A stretch of DNA of 64,000 bases from Rhizobium sp. BK196 (GCF_014193255.1 NZ_JACHZB010000011.1:62001-126000), one strand, 5' to 3'. Numbered from the stretch's first letter, positions 24,216 to 33,983 are shown. Translations and numbers: made by a program. Notes: generated from the letters alone by a model not told the origin.

Positions 24216-25637
24216 TTACCAGGCGCGATCTGCCGGATAGGGCGTGCGGATCAGCAACACCAGGCCTGCGGCCAGGAACAGGATCAGCGTCGACATGCCG
24301 AGATGCGCCGATCCGGTCATATAGGTCACGATCGAAAACAACAGCGTTGCCATGAAGCTCGTGGCGCGGCCGGACAGCGCATAGATGCCGAAATAGCGGC
24401 CGGCTTCTTCCAGGCTGACGCTGCGCGCCAGATAGGAGCGTGATGAAGCCTGCACTGGTCCGAAGGCAAGACCGATCAACAGGCCATAGAGAATATAGGC
24501 CTTTTCCGCCATCGTGCCGAATAAGCCGCCGCCGTCGGCAGTCGAAAGCGGCATCAGTCCGAAGAAAGTGTAGCCCGGGCCGGTGGAAATGATGCCGATC
24601 GTGGCCAGCAACAGCATGGCCAGGCTGATGATAACGGTAACCTTGGAGCCGATCCCCCTGTCGACGTGCCCGGCAATCAGGCAGCCGAGGATCGCCACGA
24701 CATTGAGGATGATCCCGTAGATGCCGATCTCGATCGTTGCCCAGCCGAACATGCCCGCCGCGAAGGCGCCACCAAGGATCAGCAGGCCGTTGACGCCATC
24801 CTGATAGATCATGCGGGCGATAAGGAAGGTCAGGATGCCGCGGCGGGTCTTCAATTCGGCGAGCGTATTGCGCAATTCCCTGAGGCCGAAGCGCACGGCA
24901 AAGCTGAAAGGCAGGCCTATGCGGGCATCCGGTGTGAAGAAAAACATCGGCAGGATGAAGATCAGATACCAGACGGCCGAAATCGGACCGGTGACGCGCG
25001 CATCCTCGCCCGTATGAGTATCGAGGCCGAAAAGCGGATCGAGGCCCAGAATGGTCTTGCCGCTTTCCGGGCTGCCGGCCAGCAGCGCCACGACGGCGAT
25101 CAGCACGATCATGCCGCCGAGATATCCAAGACCCCAGGCGGTGTTGGAAAGCTTGCCCACCTCGTCCTTGCCGACGAGGCGCGGCATCATGGAATCGTTG
25201 AATACGATCGAAAACTCCGCCGAGATTGAGGCGAGGATCATGAAGATGACGGGATAGATGATTGGCGAGCCGGGTGCCGCAAACCAGAGGCAGCAGAGGC
25301 TGACGATCTTGATCACAGCGAAGAAGGCGATCCAGGGTTTGCGCGCGCCGGACTGGTCGGCAATGGAGCCCAGTATGGGAGACAGGATGGCAATGATAAC
25401 AGAGGAGATCGTCGCCATATTGCTCCACATCGTCTGCGCGGAGACGGGATCGGCCGTCAGTCGCGAGACGAAGTAGGGGCCGAAAATGAAGGTGGTAACC
25501 ACGGTGAAGAAAGGTTGGGCTGCCCAATCGAAGAGCATCCAGCCCCATAGGCCCTTCTCCGTGGCTTTCGGCGGCTGCGTTCCTGTCCAGTCAATGCGAT
25601 TCAAACGTCCGCTCCTTTTTTGGGCGGACTGTGTCAC
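24216..25637 (-). CDS. UMF1 (Atg22-like) family MFS transporter
   Basis: A 473-residue membrane protein with about twelve hydrophobic segments. It has the UMF1/Atg22 hallmark GWMLFDWAAQPFFTVVTTFI near the N-terminus and the conserved block IVFNDSMMPRLVGKDEVGKL between helices. Atg22 exports amino acids from the yeast vacuole; bacterial relatives are uncharacterised. The start is probably GTG 25637, which overlaps the TGA of the NAD-GDH gene as GTGA, so translation is coupled to that of glutamate dehydrogenase. This suggests transport of glutamate, a related amino acid or an overflow metabolite (inference). Confidence 0.87.
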   Translation of the reverse strand: MTQSAQKRSGRLNRIDWTGTQPPKATEKGLWGWMLFDWAAQPFFTVVTTFIFGPYFVSRLTADPVSAQTMWSNMATISSVIIAILSPILGSIADQSGARKPWIAFFAVIKIVSLCCLWFAAPGSPIIYPVIFMILASISAEFSIVFNDSMMPRLVGKDEVGKLSNTAWGLGYLGGMIVLIAVVALLAGSPESGKTILGLDPLFGLDTHTGEDARVTGPISAVWYLIFILPMFFFTPDARIGLPFSFAVRFGLRELRNTLAELKTRRGILTFLIARMIYQDGVNGLLILGGAFAAGMFGWATIEIGIYGIILNVVAILGCLIAGHVDRGIGSKVTVIISLAMLLLATIGIISTGPGYTFFGLMPLSTADGGGLFGTMAEKAYILYGLLIGLAFGPVQASSRSYLARSVSLEEAGRYFGIYALSGRATSFMATLLFSIVTYMTGSAHLGMSTLILFLAAGLVLLIRTPYPADRAW

Positions 25638-28600
25638 CTCGCCCGGTCGCGCGCAAGATCGGTCAGGATACCTGCAGCAACTGTGATGCGCGCGAGGTTT
25701 GGATCGGCGCCGTCACTGAGGGTTGCAAGCTCCTCGACGATGCGGTTGATGCGGATTCTGTCCTGTGCATGCCAGGCCTGGACCGGCCGTTTCTCCTTGC
25801 CGTGGTCTGAAAGCGCGGAGATCACGATATCGCGACGGGCGCTGGCAATTTGATCGATACTGCGGGCAAGCGCGAGGTTTTCGTAATGGTCCGAAGTGAT
25901 GATGCGGTTGCCAGCAGCAAGCAGCCGGCCAACGCGGAAGGTCTGCGTGAAGGCAAAGTAGTTTTCGGCGGCACGCGTCAGCGTTTCGCTGGTCCTGTCG
26001 GCGATCTGCATGATTTCCGGCACGAGGGCGAAGGTCGGAAGAGCGGCGATGTCAGCGGCGAGTTTTTCCGGCAAGCCGGCCTGTTGATAATCCTGCCGGC
26101 GCGTCGCGACATCGGTCCCGGCCTGATCGGCAAAGACGGGTTTGAGTTTTTTCAACGCTGTCTGCAGCCGGCTAATGTTTTCGGCTAGATCGCCCTTGGT
26201 CATGCCGGTTTTCAGCAGCAGGCGTGTCAGCACCACGAAGCTGTTGCTGATCTCTTCATAGACCCTGTTCTGCACTTCACCGGACACCTTGTTGTCTAAG
26301 GCGTCGGTTTCCGCCCATAGCCGGTTGAGATCGAAGCCGTCGCGAGCGGCGATTGCGGCGCGTACGACTTCGGGAGCGGAGGCAGCGGTCGCATCCATCA
26401 TGCTGACGACGAAGCCCGGTCCGCCGCGATTGATCGCCTCGTTTGCGAGCACGGTCGCGATGATTTCCCGCTTCAATCGGTGGCTGTCGATGTCGGATGC
26501 ACTGGATTTCTGCATCTTGGCTGGGAAGTAATTGAACAGCGTGCCAACGAAATACGGATCGTCAGGCAACTCGCTGGCGATTAACGCATCGAAGAGCACG
26601 ATCTTGGCGTAGGAGAGCAACACGCCGATTTCAGGGCGCGTCAGCGGCTTGCCGGCAGTATAGCGCTCGGACATGGAAGCATCGTCGGGCAGCGTTTCCA
26701 CCTTGCGGCTCAACTGTCCGGCTGCTTCCAGCACGCTCATAAAACGGCTGAGTTCGAGGCCGTTTGCCGTTCCCTTGCGGGCTGTGAGCGAGATTGCCAG
26801 AGACTGCAGGTAGTTGTTGCGCAGCACGAGGCCTGCCACTTCGTCCGTCATGCTGCGGAGAAGCTGGTCGCGCTTGGCGCGGCTGAGACGCTGCTCATGC
26901 ATGGCGTTTGCCAGGGCGATCTTGATGTTGACCTCGACGTCCGAGGTGTTGACGCCGGCAGAATTGTCGATTGCGTCGGAATTGCTGCGGCCGCCCTTGA
27001 GGCCATAGGCAATGCGTCCCTTCTGGGTAACGCCGAGGTTGGCGCCTTCGCCGATGACCTTGGCGCGAACTTCGTCGGCCGTAATGCGGATCGGATCGTT
27101 GGCGCGATCGCCGACGTCGGTATCGGTCTCCGATGCTGCCTTCACATAGGTGCCAATGCCGCCGAACCAGAGAAGGTCGATGGGGCTCTTCAGGATTGCC
27201 GTCATGATTTCGAAGGGCGTGGCGACGGCTTTGTCGATGCCGATTGCAGCCACGGCCTCCGGCGTCAGGGTGACTGACTTTGCGGAGCGCGAAATGATCA
27301 TGGCGCCCTTAGAAAGGACGGACTTGTCGAAATCCTGCCAACTTGAGCGCGGCAGGTTGAAGAGACGCTGACGCTCGGCGAGCGTCTTTTCCATGTCCGG
27401 ATCGGGATCGATGAATATATCGCGGTGGTCGAAGGCAGCCAGCAGCCTGATTTGCGGCGAGAGGAGCATGCCGTTGCCGAAGACGTCACCCGACATGTCA
27501 CCGACGCCCGCTACCGTGAAGGGCGTGGTCTGGATGTCGATGTCCATTTCGCGGAAGTGGCGTTTCACCGTTTCCCAGGCGCCACGGGCGGTAATGCCCA
27601 TCTTTTTATGGTCGTAGCCGGCCGAGCCGCCTGACGCAAAGGCATCGTCCAGCCAGAAACCGGCTTCCTGGGCGAGCGCATTGGCGGTGTCGGAGAAGGT
27701 CGCCGTGCCCTTGTCTGCTGCGACGACGAAATATGGATCATCGCCATCGAGCCGCACCGTGTCCTTGGGGGGGACGACGTCGGCGCCGGAAATGTTGTCG
27801 GTGATGGAAAGCAATGTACGGATATAGGTCTTATAAGCTTCCCGGCCCGTATTGAAGATCTCTTCGCGGCTGCCGCCGACCGGCAGTTTTCTTGGATAGA
27901 ATCCGCCTTTGGCACCGACAGGCACGATCACGGCGTTCTTGACCTGCTGTGCCTTCACGAGGCCCAGGACCTCGGTGCGGTAATCCTCGGCGCGATCCGA
28001 CCAGCGCAGGCCGCCGCGGGCAACGCGACCGAAGCGCAGATGCACGCCTTCCACTTCCACGCCATAGACGAAGATTTCGCGGAACGGTTTCGGCTCCGGA
28101 AGACCATCGACCAGATGCGGGTCGAGCTTGAAGGCGAGCATCGGCTTCGGTGTTCCATCAGCATTGCGCTGGAAATAGTTGGTCCGTAGCGTCGCATCGA
28201 CGATGTTGACGTAGCGGCGCAGAATACGGTCGTCATCCAGGCTCGGCACGTCGGCAAGTTCGGTTTCTATGATGTCGTGCAGTTCGGCGAGCTTCTTGAG
28301 CTGCGCCTTTTCAGGAAGCCCCGGGTCGAGCGTGTCGTGGAAAAGGCGGAAGATCGAGGCGGCAATGCCAGGATACTTGTCGAGGGTTGCGGCGATATAA
28401 TCCTGCGAATAGGCAATGCCTGCCTGGCGCAGATAGCGCGCGTAAGCACGCAGCACGTTGACTTCCCGGGCCGAAAGGCCGGCCGATAAAATCAGGCGGT
28501 TGAAGCTGTCATTGTCGATCGCGCCTTCGAAGGCGGCAACGAAGGCTTCTTCGAGCGGTGCGCCAAAACGTGCAAGGTCGATGTCTGCACCGCTACGGGC

Positions 28601-30412
28601 CTCGAGTTCCATGTCGTGCAGCACCACAATGTTGATCGCGCCGTCGGCTGTCGGAACTTCGATATCGAAGGTCCGCTCACTCAGGACATTGAAGCCGAGA
28701 TTTTCTAGGAGAGGCACGCGGCGCGACAGCGGCAGCTGTTCGCCACTATGGAAGATCTTCAGCGACAGGATGCGGCCGCGTTCATCGTCGTGGCGATAGT
28801 AGAATTCGATGCGGATCGGCTCACCGGCGGCGCATGCGGCGATGTCGGGCAGGTCGCCGACCGCTTCATCCGGCGTGAAGGCCTCCTGGAAGGCGTTGCT
28901 GACGCCGAGCTTCGGCGCCTTAGAGCCGGCGAGCATCTCGAAGCGGCTGTCCCAGCGTGCGGTGATCTGGCGAATCGCCGCTTCCAACTTGGCCTGCTGG
29001 ACGCGCGGAGTCTTGCCGCCAGAGCGGCCGATAATGAAATGTACACGCGCCACGCCGCCTTCCGGGAAGGCGGGGTAATAGGCGGAGACGCGGCCGTCAT
29101 AGACGGTCTTCAAATAAGTACCGATGCGTTCGCGCACGATCGAATCATATTCCTCGCGCGGTACGAAGACGATGACGGAAACGAAGCGGTCGAAATGGTC
29201 GATACGCGGTAGGGCTCGGACGCGCGGACGGTCGACGAGATCGTTGATCTGCTCGGCGAAGTTCGCAAGCAGCGTAGTATCGATCTGGAAAAGATCGTCG
29301 CGCGGGTAGGATTCAAGCGTGTTGTCGAGCATGCGACCCGAATGGCTCATCGGGTCGAAGCCGAAATGCTCCTTCACCTTTTCGATCTTGGAGCGCAACA
29401 GCGGGATTTCGGCAGCGGACGAGGTATAGGCAGTCGAGGTGAAGAGGCCGACGATACGCAGCTCCCCTGTCACGTTGCCCTGTGCGTCAAAACGTTTGAC
29501 GCCGACATAGTCCATGTAAGCGCGGCGATGGACCACGGACTTCACATTGGCTTTGGTGACGATCAGGAAATCCGGGCCATCGAGGAAGGCGAGGATCTCC
29601 GGCGTTGTCGTCACCGCGTCCTTGCCGGTGCGCAGGACCAGAACCTCGGGATTGGAGAGAATGCCAAGGCCCGTTCCCTTGTCGCGTTCAACCTTCGCAT
29701 TCGCCCCTTTGCCGGAATAGACATAATCGCGCATGCCGAGGAAGGTGAAGTTCTCGTCGCGCAGCCAGGTCAGGAAGGCGATCGCCTCGTCTCGGTCGGC
29801 CTTCTTGCGGCTGGCGTTGTAGTTCGAAAGCTCTGCAATCACCTCGTCGACGCGCGAGAGCATCGCCTTCCAATCGGAAACGGCAAGCTCCACCTGCTGG
29901 AGCACCGCGTTGATACGCTTGATGAGATCGTCTGCCTGCGAGGCGGCGAGTGGCGAGATATGAAGCTGGATGTGGCTGACCCGCTTTGCCGGATCGCTCG
30001 GCACATCGGCGGAGTAAAGTTCCGGGGCCTTGTCGTCCTCCATGATCAGGATCGGGTGAACGGCCATGGAGATGTCGCGGTGGGTGCTGGTCACCTCGCC
30101 CATCACGGATTCGTAGAGGAAAGGTTTGTTGTGATCAGTCACCGAGAGAACGGAGACGGCGACGCCACCGGGGGTGACATCGGCGATCGTGCCGATGTTG
30201 ACACGCGGCGACTTGCCGTTCCAGGCGGAGAGTTCTGCTGCCGAATGCAGGGCGGAAAGCGCCAGCATTTCCGGTGTATAGAGTTCGAGGTCGTCGCCGC
30301 TGGCCCGGCCGAAGAGGATCTCGGGGTCGAGATAGGGTTCGCCGGTGGCAGCCGCAATCTTGCGCGCGCTTTCGATCTGCTTTTCCCGTTTCGGATTGTT
30401 TCTGACGGCCAT
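25634..30412 (-). CDS. gdh: NAD-specific glutamate dehydrogenase, large (180-kDa) class
   Basis: A 1592-residue catabolic NAD-glutamate dehydrogenase, which deaminates glutamate to 2-oxoglutarate and ammonium. This is the giant bacterial class first described in Streptomyces and as GdhZ in Caulobacter. A long N-terminal regulatory part (about residues 1-720, with ACT-like segments such as VLSVTDHNKPFLYESVMGEV) precedes the catalytic core VPVGAKGGFYPRKLPVGGSR with the substrate lysine, then GDMSGDVFGNGMLLSPQIRL and GGIGTYVKAASETDTDVGDR. A C-terminal helical extension of about 400 residues follows. ATG 30412 is clear. It is divergent from pdxY with 271 bp between, and coupled downstream to the UMF1 transporter. 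Confidence 0.96.
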   Translation of the reverse strand: MAVRNNPKREKQIESARKIAAATGEPYLDPEILFGRASGDDLELYTPEMLALSALHSAAELSAWNGKSPRVNIGTIADVTPGGVAVSVLSVTDHNKPFLYESVMGEVTSTHRDISMAVHPILIMEDDKAPELYSADVPSDPAKRVSHIQLHISPLAASQADDLIKRINAVLQQVELAVSDWKAMLSRVDEVIAELSNYNASRKKADRDEAIAFLTWLRDENFTFLGMRDYVYSGKGANAKVERDKGTGLGILSNPEVLVLRTGKDAVTTTPEILAFLDGPDFLIVTKANVKSVVHRRAYMDYVGVKRFDAQGNVTGELRIVGLFTSTAYTSSAAEIPLLRSKIEKVKEHFGFDPMSHSGRMLDNTLESYPRDDLFQIDTTLLANFAEQINDLVDRPRVRALPRIDHFDRFVSVIVFVPREEYDSIVRERIGTYLKTVYDGRVSAYYPAFPEGGVARVHFIIGRSGGKTPRVQQAKLEAAIRQITARWDSRFEMLAGSKAPKLGVSNAFQEAFTPDEAVGDLPDIAACAAGEPIRIEFYYRHDDERGRILSLKIFHSGEQLPLSRRVPLLENLGFNVLSERTFDIEVPTADGAINIVVLHDMELEARSGADIDLARFGAPLEEAFVAAFEGAIDNDSFNRLILSAGLSAREVNVLRAYARYLRQAGIAYSQDYIAATLDKYPGIAASIFRLFHDTLDPGLPEKAQLKKLAELHDIIETELADVPSLDDDRILRRYVNIVDATLRTNYFQRNADGTPKPMLAFKLDPHLVDGLPEPKPFREIFVYGVEVEGVHLRFGRVARGGLRWSDRAEDYRTEVLGLVKAQQVKNAVIVPVGAKGGFYPRKLPVGGSREEIFNTGREAYKTYIRTLLSITDNISGADVVPPKDTVRLDGDDPYFVVAADKGTATFSDTANALAQEAGFWLDDAFASGGSAGYDHKKMGITARGAWETVKRHFREMDIDIQTTPFTVAGVGDMSGDVFGNGMLLSPQIRLLAAFDHRDIFIDPDPDMEKTLAERQRLFNLPRSSWQDFDKSVLSKGAMIISRSAKSVTLTPEAVAAIGIDKAVATPFEIMTAILKSPIDLLWFGGIGTYVKAASETDTDVGDRANDPIRITADEVRAKVIGEGANLGVTQKGRIAYGLKGGRSNSDAIDNSAGVNTSDVEVNIKIALANAMHEQRLSRAKRDQLLRSMTDEVAGLVLRNNYLQSLAISLTARKGTANGLELSRFMSVLEAAGQLSRKVETLPDDASMSERYTAGKPLTRPEIGVLLSYAKIVLFDALIASELPDDPYFVGTLFNYFPAKMQKSSASDIDSHRLKREIIATVLANEAINRGGPGFVVSMMDATAASAPEVVRAAIAARDGFDLNRLWAETDALDNKVSGEVQNRVYEEISNSFVVLTRLLLKTGMTKGDLAENISRLQTALKKLKPVFADQAGTDVATRRQDYQQAGLPEKLAADIAALPTFALVPEIMQIADRTSETLTRAAENYFAFTQTFRVGRLLAAGNRIITSDHYENLALARSIDQIASARRDIVISALSDHGKEKRPVQAWHAQDRIRINRIVEELATLSDGADPNLARITVAAGILTDLARDRAR

Positions 30413-30683
30413 GGATCATCCCCCCGATTGTTTTGATGTGGGCAAGTTAGCAGAAGGTTCTTCGAAAAAATCCTTAAAAGAGGGCTTCGAAACGTAGTTT
30501 TCGTGCTTTTTTGGCTGTGCTGGCGAGAGATTTTGAAGTTTTTTGGTCGATTTATGCCGGTGGATGGCAAAATGCCTTGTCCGGATTTCCGACGGCTCAC
30601 ATTTCCACGCTCGCGTGAAGAATGGTTGACAGCGCCTCGTCAAAAATATCATCAACGGCGGTCGAAATTCGGGACCGGATGCC

Positions 30684-31559
30684 ATGTCGGAAAACACAGC
30701 AGGCGCAGTCATCGTCATTTCCAGCCACGTGGTGCGCGGGTCGGTCGGAAACCGGGCTGCGGTCTTTGCGCTGGAAACGCTTGGCCATCAGGTCTGGGCG
30801 CTGCCGACGATCGTGCTGCCCTGGCATCCCGGTCACAGCCGTTCGACACGGCTTGCCTTCGCCGAGGCCGATTTCGAAGCGGCGATCGACGATCTCATCC
30901 GCGCACCGTGGATCGGCGAGGTCAAAGCCGTCTTGTCGGGCTATTTCGGCAACGCAGCCCAGGCCCGCTCCGTCGCGAAACTCGTGTCGTCGCTGCGCGA
31001 AAAGAACCCGGAACTACTCTATGTCTGCGATCCGGTCATGGGCGATCTCGGCGGCCTTTACGTGCCGGAAGCGACAGCCGAGGCGATCCGTGACCATCTG
31101 ATACCGCTCGCTTCGCTCGCAACACCGAACCGATACGAACTTGCGTGGCTGTCGGGTGCGGCACTCGATGACAATAACGCGGTCATGGAGGCCGCACTTT
31201 CGCTCGGCCCCTCGCGCATGCTGGTCACATCGGCGGTGCCGATGATGGCAGGCGGCACCGGCAATCTCTATCTTTCCGGAAGGCATGCTCTGCTTGCCGA
31301 ACACCGTGTCGTCGAAAACCCACCAAATGGGCTTGGAGACCTGCTTGCAGCGCTCTTCCTGTCCCGCCTGCTCTCAGGTGTGGAGGATGAAAAGGCGCTG
31401 CAGTTGGCGACTGCAAGTGTGTTTGAAGTGCTGGCGCGTGCCGTCAAGCGCGGCAGCAACGAGCTGATGCTGGCAAGCGATGCCTCCAGCCTTTCGACGC
31501 CCATGGCAATGGTGCAGATGCGTCACCTCGTCCATCCTGCCCAGCGGCGGAAAAAATAG
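30684..31559 (+). CDS. pdxY: Pyridoxal kinase PdxY-like
   Basis: A 291-residue ribokinase-superfamily protein of the PdxY/PdxK group, which phosphorylates pyridoxal in vitamin B6 salvage. Visible features are VISSHVVRGSVGNRAAVFAL at the start, the lid region WALPTIVLPWHPGHS, CDPVMGDLGGLYVPE, TPNRYELAWLSG, and the anion-hole/catalytic segment NGLGDLLAALFL. The last is usually G[TV]GD, so the Leu before GD is unusual, but the catalytic Asp is kept. It is divergent from gdh and lies about 60 bp before the carbonic anhydrase gene. Confidence 0.88.
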   Translation: MSENTAGAVIVISSHVVRGSVGNRAAVFALETLGHQVWALPTIVLPWHPGHSRSTRLAFAEADFEAAIDDLIRAPWIGEVKAVLSGYFGNAAQARSVAKLVSSLREKNPELLYVCDPVMGDLGGLYVPEATAEAIRDHLIPLASLATPNRYELAWLSGAALDDNNAVMEAALSLGPSRMLVTSAVPMMAGGTGNLYLSGRHALLAEHRVVENPPNGLGDLLAALFLSRLLSGVEDEKALQLATASVFEVLARAVKRGSNELMLASDASSLSTPMAMVQMRHLVHPAQRRKK

Positions 31560-31620
31560 GCTTCATACTTTTGCAGCGCAGCAGTTGATCTCGGCGCGCG
31601 CGCGCGCTAATCCAAAAGTC

Positions 31621-32262
31621 ATGATGAGTTTTCCCAAATCCCTGGTGGACGGTTATCGCAACTTCATGAACGGGCGATATGCCGATGCCCGCGACCGGTA
31701 TCGGCAGCTTGCGGAAAACGGGCAAAGCCCGACGACGCTCGTCATTGCCTGTTGCGACTCACGCGCGGCTCCCGAGCTGATTTTCGACGCAGGGCCGGGC
31801 GAACTCTTTGTCATCCGCAACGTCGCCAACATGGTGCCGCCTTATGAACCGGATGGCCATTTCCATTCCACGTCGGCGGCGCTCGAATTCGCCGTGCAGG
31901 CGCTGAAGGTCAAGAATATCGTCGTCATGGGTCATGGCCGCTGCGGTGGCATCCGCGCAGCCCTCGATCCCGATGCCGAACCTTTGTCATCCGGCGATTT
32001 CATTGGTCGCTGGATGTCGCTCGTTCGTCCTGCCGCCGAACAGATCGGCAGCAACGACGTCATGACGCCTGCCGAACGGCAGACCGCGCTGGAGCGGGTC
32101 TCCATCCGCAATTCGATCAACAATCTCAGATCCTTCCCTGATATCAGGGCGCTCGAGGAAGAGGGCAATCTGGAGCTTCACGGCGCTTGGTTCGATATTT
32201 CGACCGGTGAGCTCTGGGTGATGGATTCTGAGACACTCGATTTTATTCGTCCCGAAATCTAG
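31621..32262 (+). CDS. Beta-class carbonic anhydrase
   Basis: A 213-residue beta-carbonic anhydrase, which interconverts CO2 and bicarbonate in the cytoplasm. The zinc and catalytic motifs are complete: ACCDSR at residues 43-48 (Cys44, Asp46, Arg48) and GHGRCGG, giving the His and second Cys ligands near 104-107. The block VIRNVANMVPPYEPDG is typical. ATG 31621 is followed at once by a second ATG at 31624; the open frame further upstream overlaps pdxY and lacks family resemblance. A 12-bp alternating GC run lies shortly before the start. The window gives no pathway partner beyond pdxY just upstream. Confidence 0.94.
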   Translation: MMSFPKSLVDGYRNFMNGRYADARDRYRQLAENGQSPTTLVIACCDSRAAPELIFDAGPGELFVIRNVANMVPPYEPDGHFHSTSAALEFAVQALKVKNIVVMGHGRCGGIRAALDPDAEPLSSGDFIGRWMSLVRPAAEQIGSNDVMTPAERQTALERVSIRNSINNLRSFPDIRALEEEGNLELHGAWFDISTGELWVMDSETLDFIRPEI

Positions 32263-32268
32263 GGATAG

Positions 32269-32287
32269 ACCGCTTTATCGGTTTTTT
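32269..32287 (+). terminator. Short hairpin with T-run after the carbonic anhydrase gene
   Basis: ACCG (32269-32272) can pair with CGGT (32279-32282), followed by a run of five T. The stem is only four pairs, so termination strength is doubtful. Confidence 0.35.
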
Positions 32288-32338
32288 AAGATATTTCACT
32301 AGGCTCACTTGCGGGCAGTCTATGCGCGTGGATCGGTC

Positions 32339-33979
32339 ATGAATTTCGAAGTGGTGAAATTCAAGAATATCAGAAGGGTAGTTCTCGCCGCCGTTCTGCT
32401 GCCCTTCGTCTTCATGATTGCCGAAGGGGTAGTGTTGATCCGCTTCTCGCTCATGCAATACCGCGCGCTCGAAAACGATCATCTCTTTGCCGACGTCCTT
32501 GCCCGCGGAGGATCGATTGCTGCCAATGAAATTCTGGCGGAACTCGTCGCGGCGCGAACTTACATTAATAATCCCAACGAGATGACCAAGGCTGCCATGA
32601 TGGAAAGGCGCAGCGCACTCGACAGCGAACGCGCGCGTTTCAACGCCAGCCTCCCGCCCGTTGAAACGCTCGATCTCGGTCTGCAGTCACAACTTGCCAA
32701 TCTCCGCCTCGCTTACAGCCGTATCGTTGCGACACGTTCGGCGGTCGATCGAGGTTATTACGGCAAAGGCGGCAACCCCGTTCATATCTATGGACAGGCC
32801 GGATTGAAGCAGCTCGGACTTGTCGAGTCGCTTTCGTCGAGGATCCATGATCCCGTGTTGTTGCGCAAATCCAGCGAGCTGATGAGTATCCTGCTGACCT
32901 ATTACGGCGAGCGGCTGATCGGCAATCTTGGCCAGCGCTATTTCGACCGAGCCGACTTTTCCGCCATGTCGCATGAACAGCTCGTTCAAGGCGAAACAAT
33001 GCTCGGCAACGGCATGGATCGCTTGCGTTTTCATTCCTCCTCGCCTGTCGTACGGGAGATCCTTGCTTATAGGTCTCAGCCCGACGAGGTCTGGGCCGAT
33101 ACCTTCACAAATGCCATGGTTTCCGGTGCGCTGCGGCCGGACAAGGCGATCCGAGACAAATGGATCGGTATCCAGAATAAGCGGTTGGATTTCCTGCAGC
33201 AAAAAATCGCCTCCGTCACCGATGATATTCATGTGACCGGACAGAAGCTGTCGATACGCTCGCATATTCACATGACGGTCGTACTTGCGTTGTCATCCGG
33301 ACTGGTGCTGCTCGTTGCCCTTATTGTGGCGCTTGCTGTTCGGGGTATCCGTCTCGTTGCCCGCGTCACCGAAGAGCGTGAACTGCTCATCAACGAGCTG
33401 CGCAATGCTGCCCAGACCGATCTTCTGACGGGCCTTTATAATCGCCGTGGCTTCGAGGCTGCTGCTTTAGCGCTTCTGATGCAGGCTAAGTATGGATCAC
33501 GCTGGATTTCGGTCGTTTTGTTCGATCTCGATCACTTCAAGAAAATCAATGACATATATGGCCATGATGCCGGCGATATCGTCCTGAAGCACGTAGCCGG
33601 CATCGCGCGGGAAAGTTTCCGCTCCTTCGATCTGCTGGTTCGCCACGGCGGCGAGGAGTTCATGGCGCTGCTGCCGGATTCGACACCAGAGGATGCGTCG
33701 GTCGTTGCCGAACGTGTCCGGTTGGCCATCGAGGCTGCTGAGATCGCGCTTCCGAGTGGCGAGCGTCTGCGAATGACGGCAAGCTTCGGCTGTGCGGGGC
33801 GCGCAAATGCCGTCAGCAATCGCAATTTCGACGATTTGGTGAAGCGTGCTGACCTAGCGCTCTATGCGGCGAAGGCTTCGGGACGCAATTGCGTCGTTGC
33901 CGGGCCGATTGTTCCTTCCGCGGCATCGCAGGAAGAGCGCCGCAAGAGTGCCGGCGGAACCCACGACTTCCGCAAATGA
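32339..33979 (+). CDS. Membrane-bound diguanylate cyclase (GGDEF) with large periplasmic sensor region
   Basis: A 546-residue protein that probably makes cyclic di-GMP from two GTP. A first membrane segment (about 13-35) is followed by about 260 residues of helical, presumably periplasmic sequence with no domain I recognise, a second membrane segment (VVLALSSGLVLLVALIVALA), and then a GGDEF domain. The active site is GGEEF within RHGGEEFMALLPDS, preceded five residues earlier by RSFD, a complete RxxD inhibitory site, so both activity and product feedback are expected. DLLTGLYNRRGFE and DLDHFKKINDIYGHDAGD are standard. ATG 32339 is chosen over an in-frame TTG ten codons upstream. The target pathway is not shown by the context. 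Confidence 0.93.
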   Translation: MNFEVVKFKNIRRVVLAAVLLPFVFMIAEGVVLIRFSLMQYRALENDHLFADVLARGGSIAANEILAELVAARTYINNPNEMTKAAMMERRSALDSERARFNASLPPVETLDLGLQSQLANLRLAYSRIVATRSAVDRGYYGKGGNPVHIYGQAGLKQLGLVESLSSRIHDPVLLRKSSELMSILLTYYGERLIGNLGQRYFDRADFSAMSHEQLVQGETMLGNGMDRLRFHSSSPVVREILAYRSQPDEVWADTFTNAMVSGALRPDKAIRDKWIGIQNKRLDFLQQKIASVTDDIHVTGQKLSIRSHIHMTVVLALSSGLVLLVALIVALAVRGIRLVARVTEERELLINELRNAAQTDLLTGLYNRRGFEAAALALLMQAKYGSRWISVVLFDLDHFKKINDIYGHDAGDIVLKHVAGIARESFRSFDLLVRHGGEEFMALLPDSTPEDASVVAERVRLAIEAAEIALPSGERLRMTASFGCAGRANAVSNRNFDDLVKRADLALYAAKASGRNCVVAGPIVPSAASQEERRKSAGGTHDFRK

Positions 33980-33983
33980 AAAA

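Noticed and set aside
23455..25548. A 697-codon minus-strand open frame spanning purH and the UMF1 gene
   Set aside because: It runs antisense through purH and out of frame through the transporter, is rich in His/Arg, and shows no domain.
29342..30436. A 364-codon plus-strand open frame
   Set aside because: It is antisense to the N-terminal part of the NAD-GDH gene and has no recognisable features.
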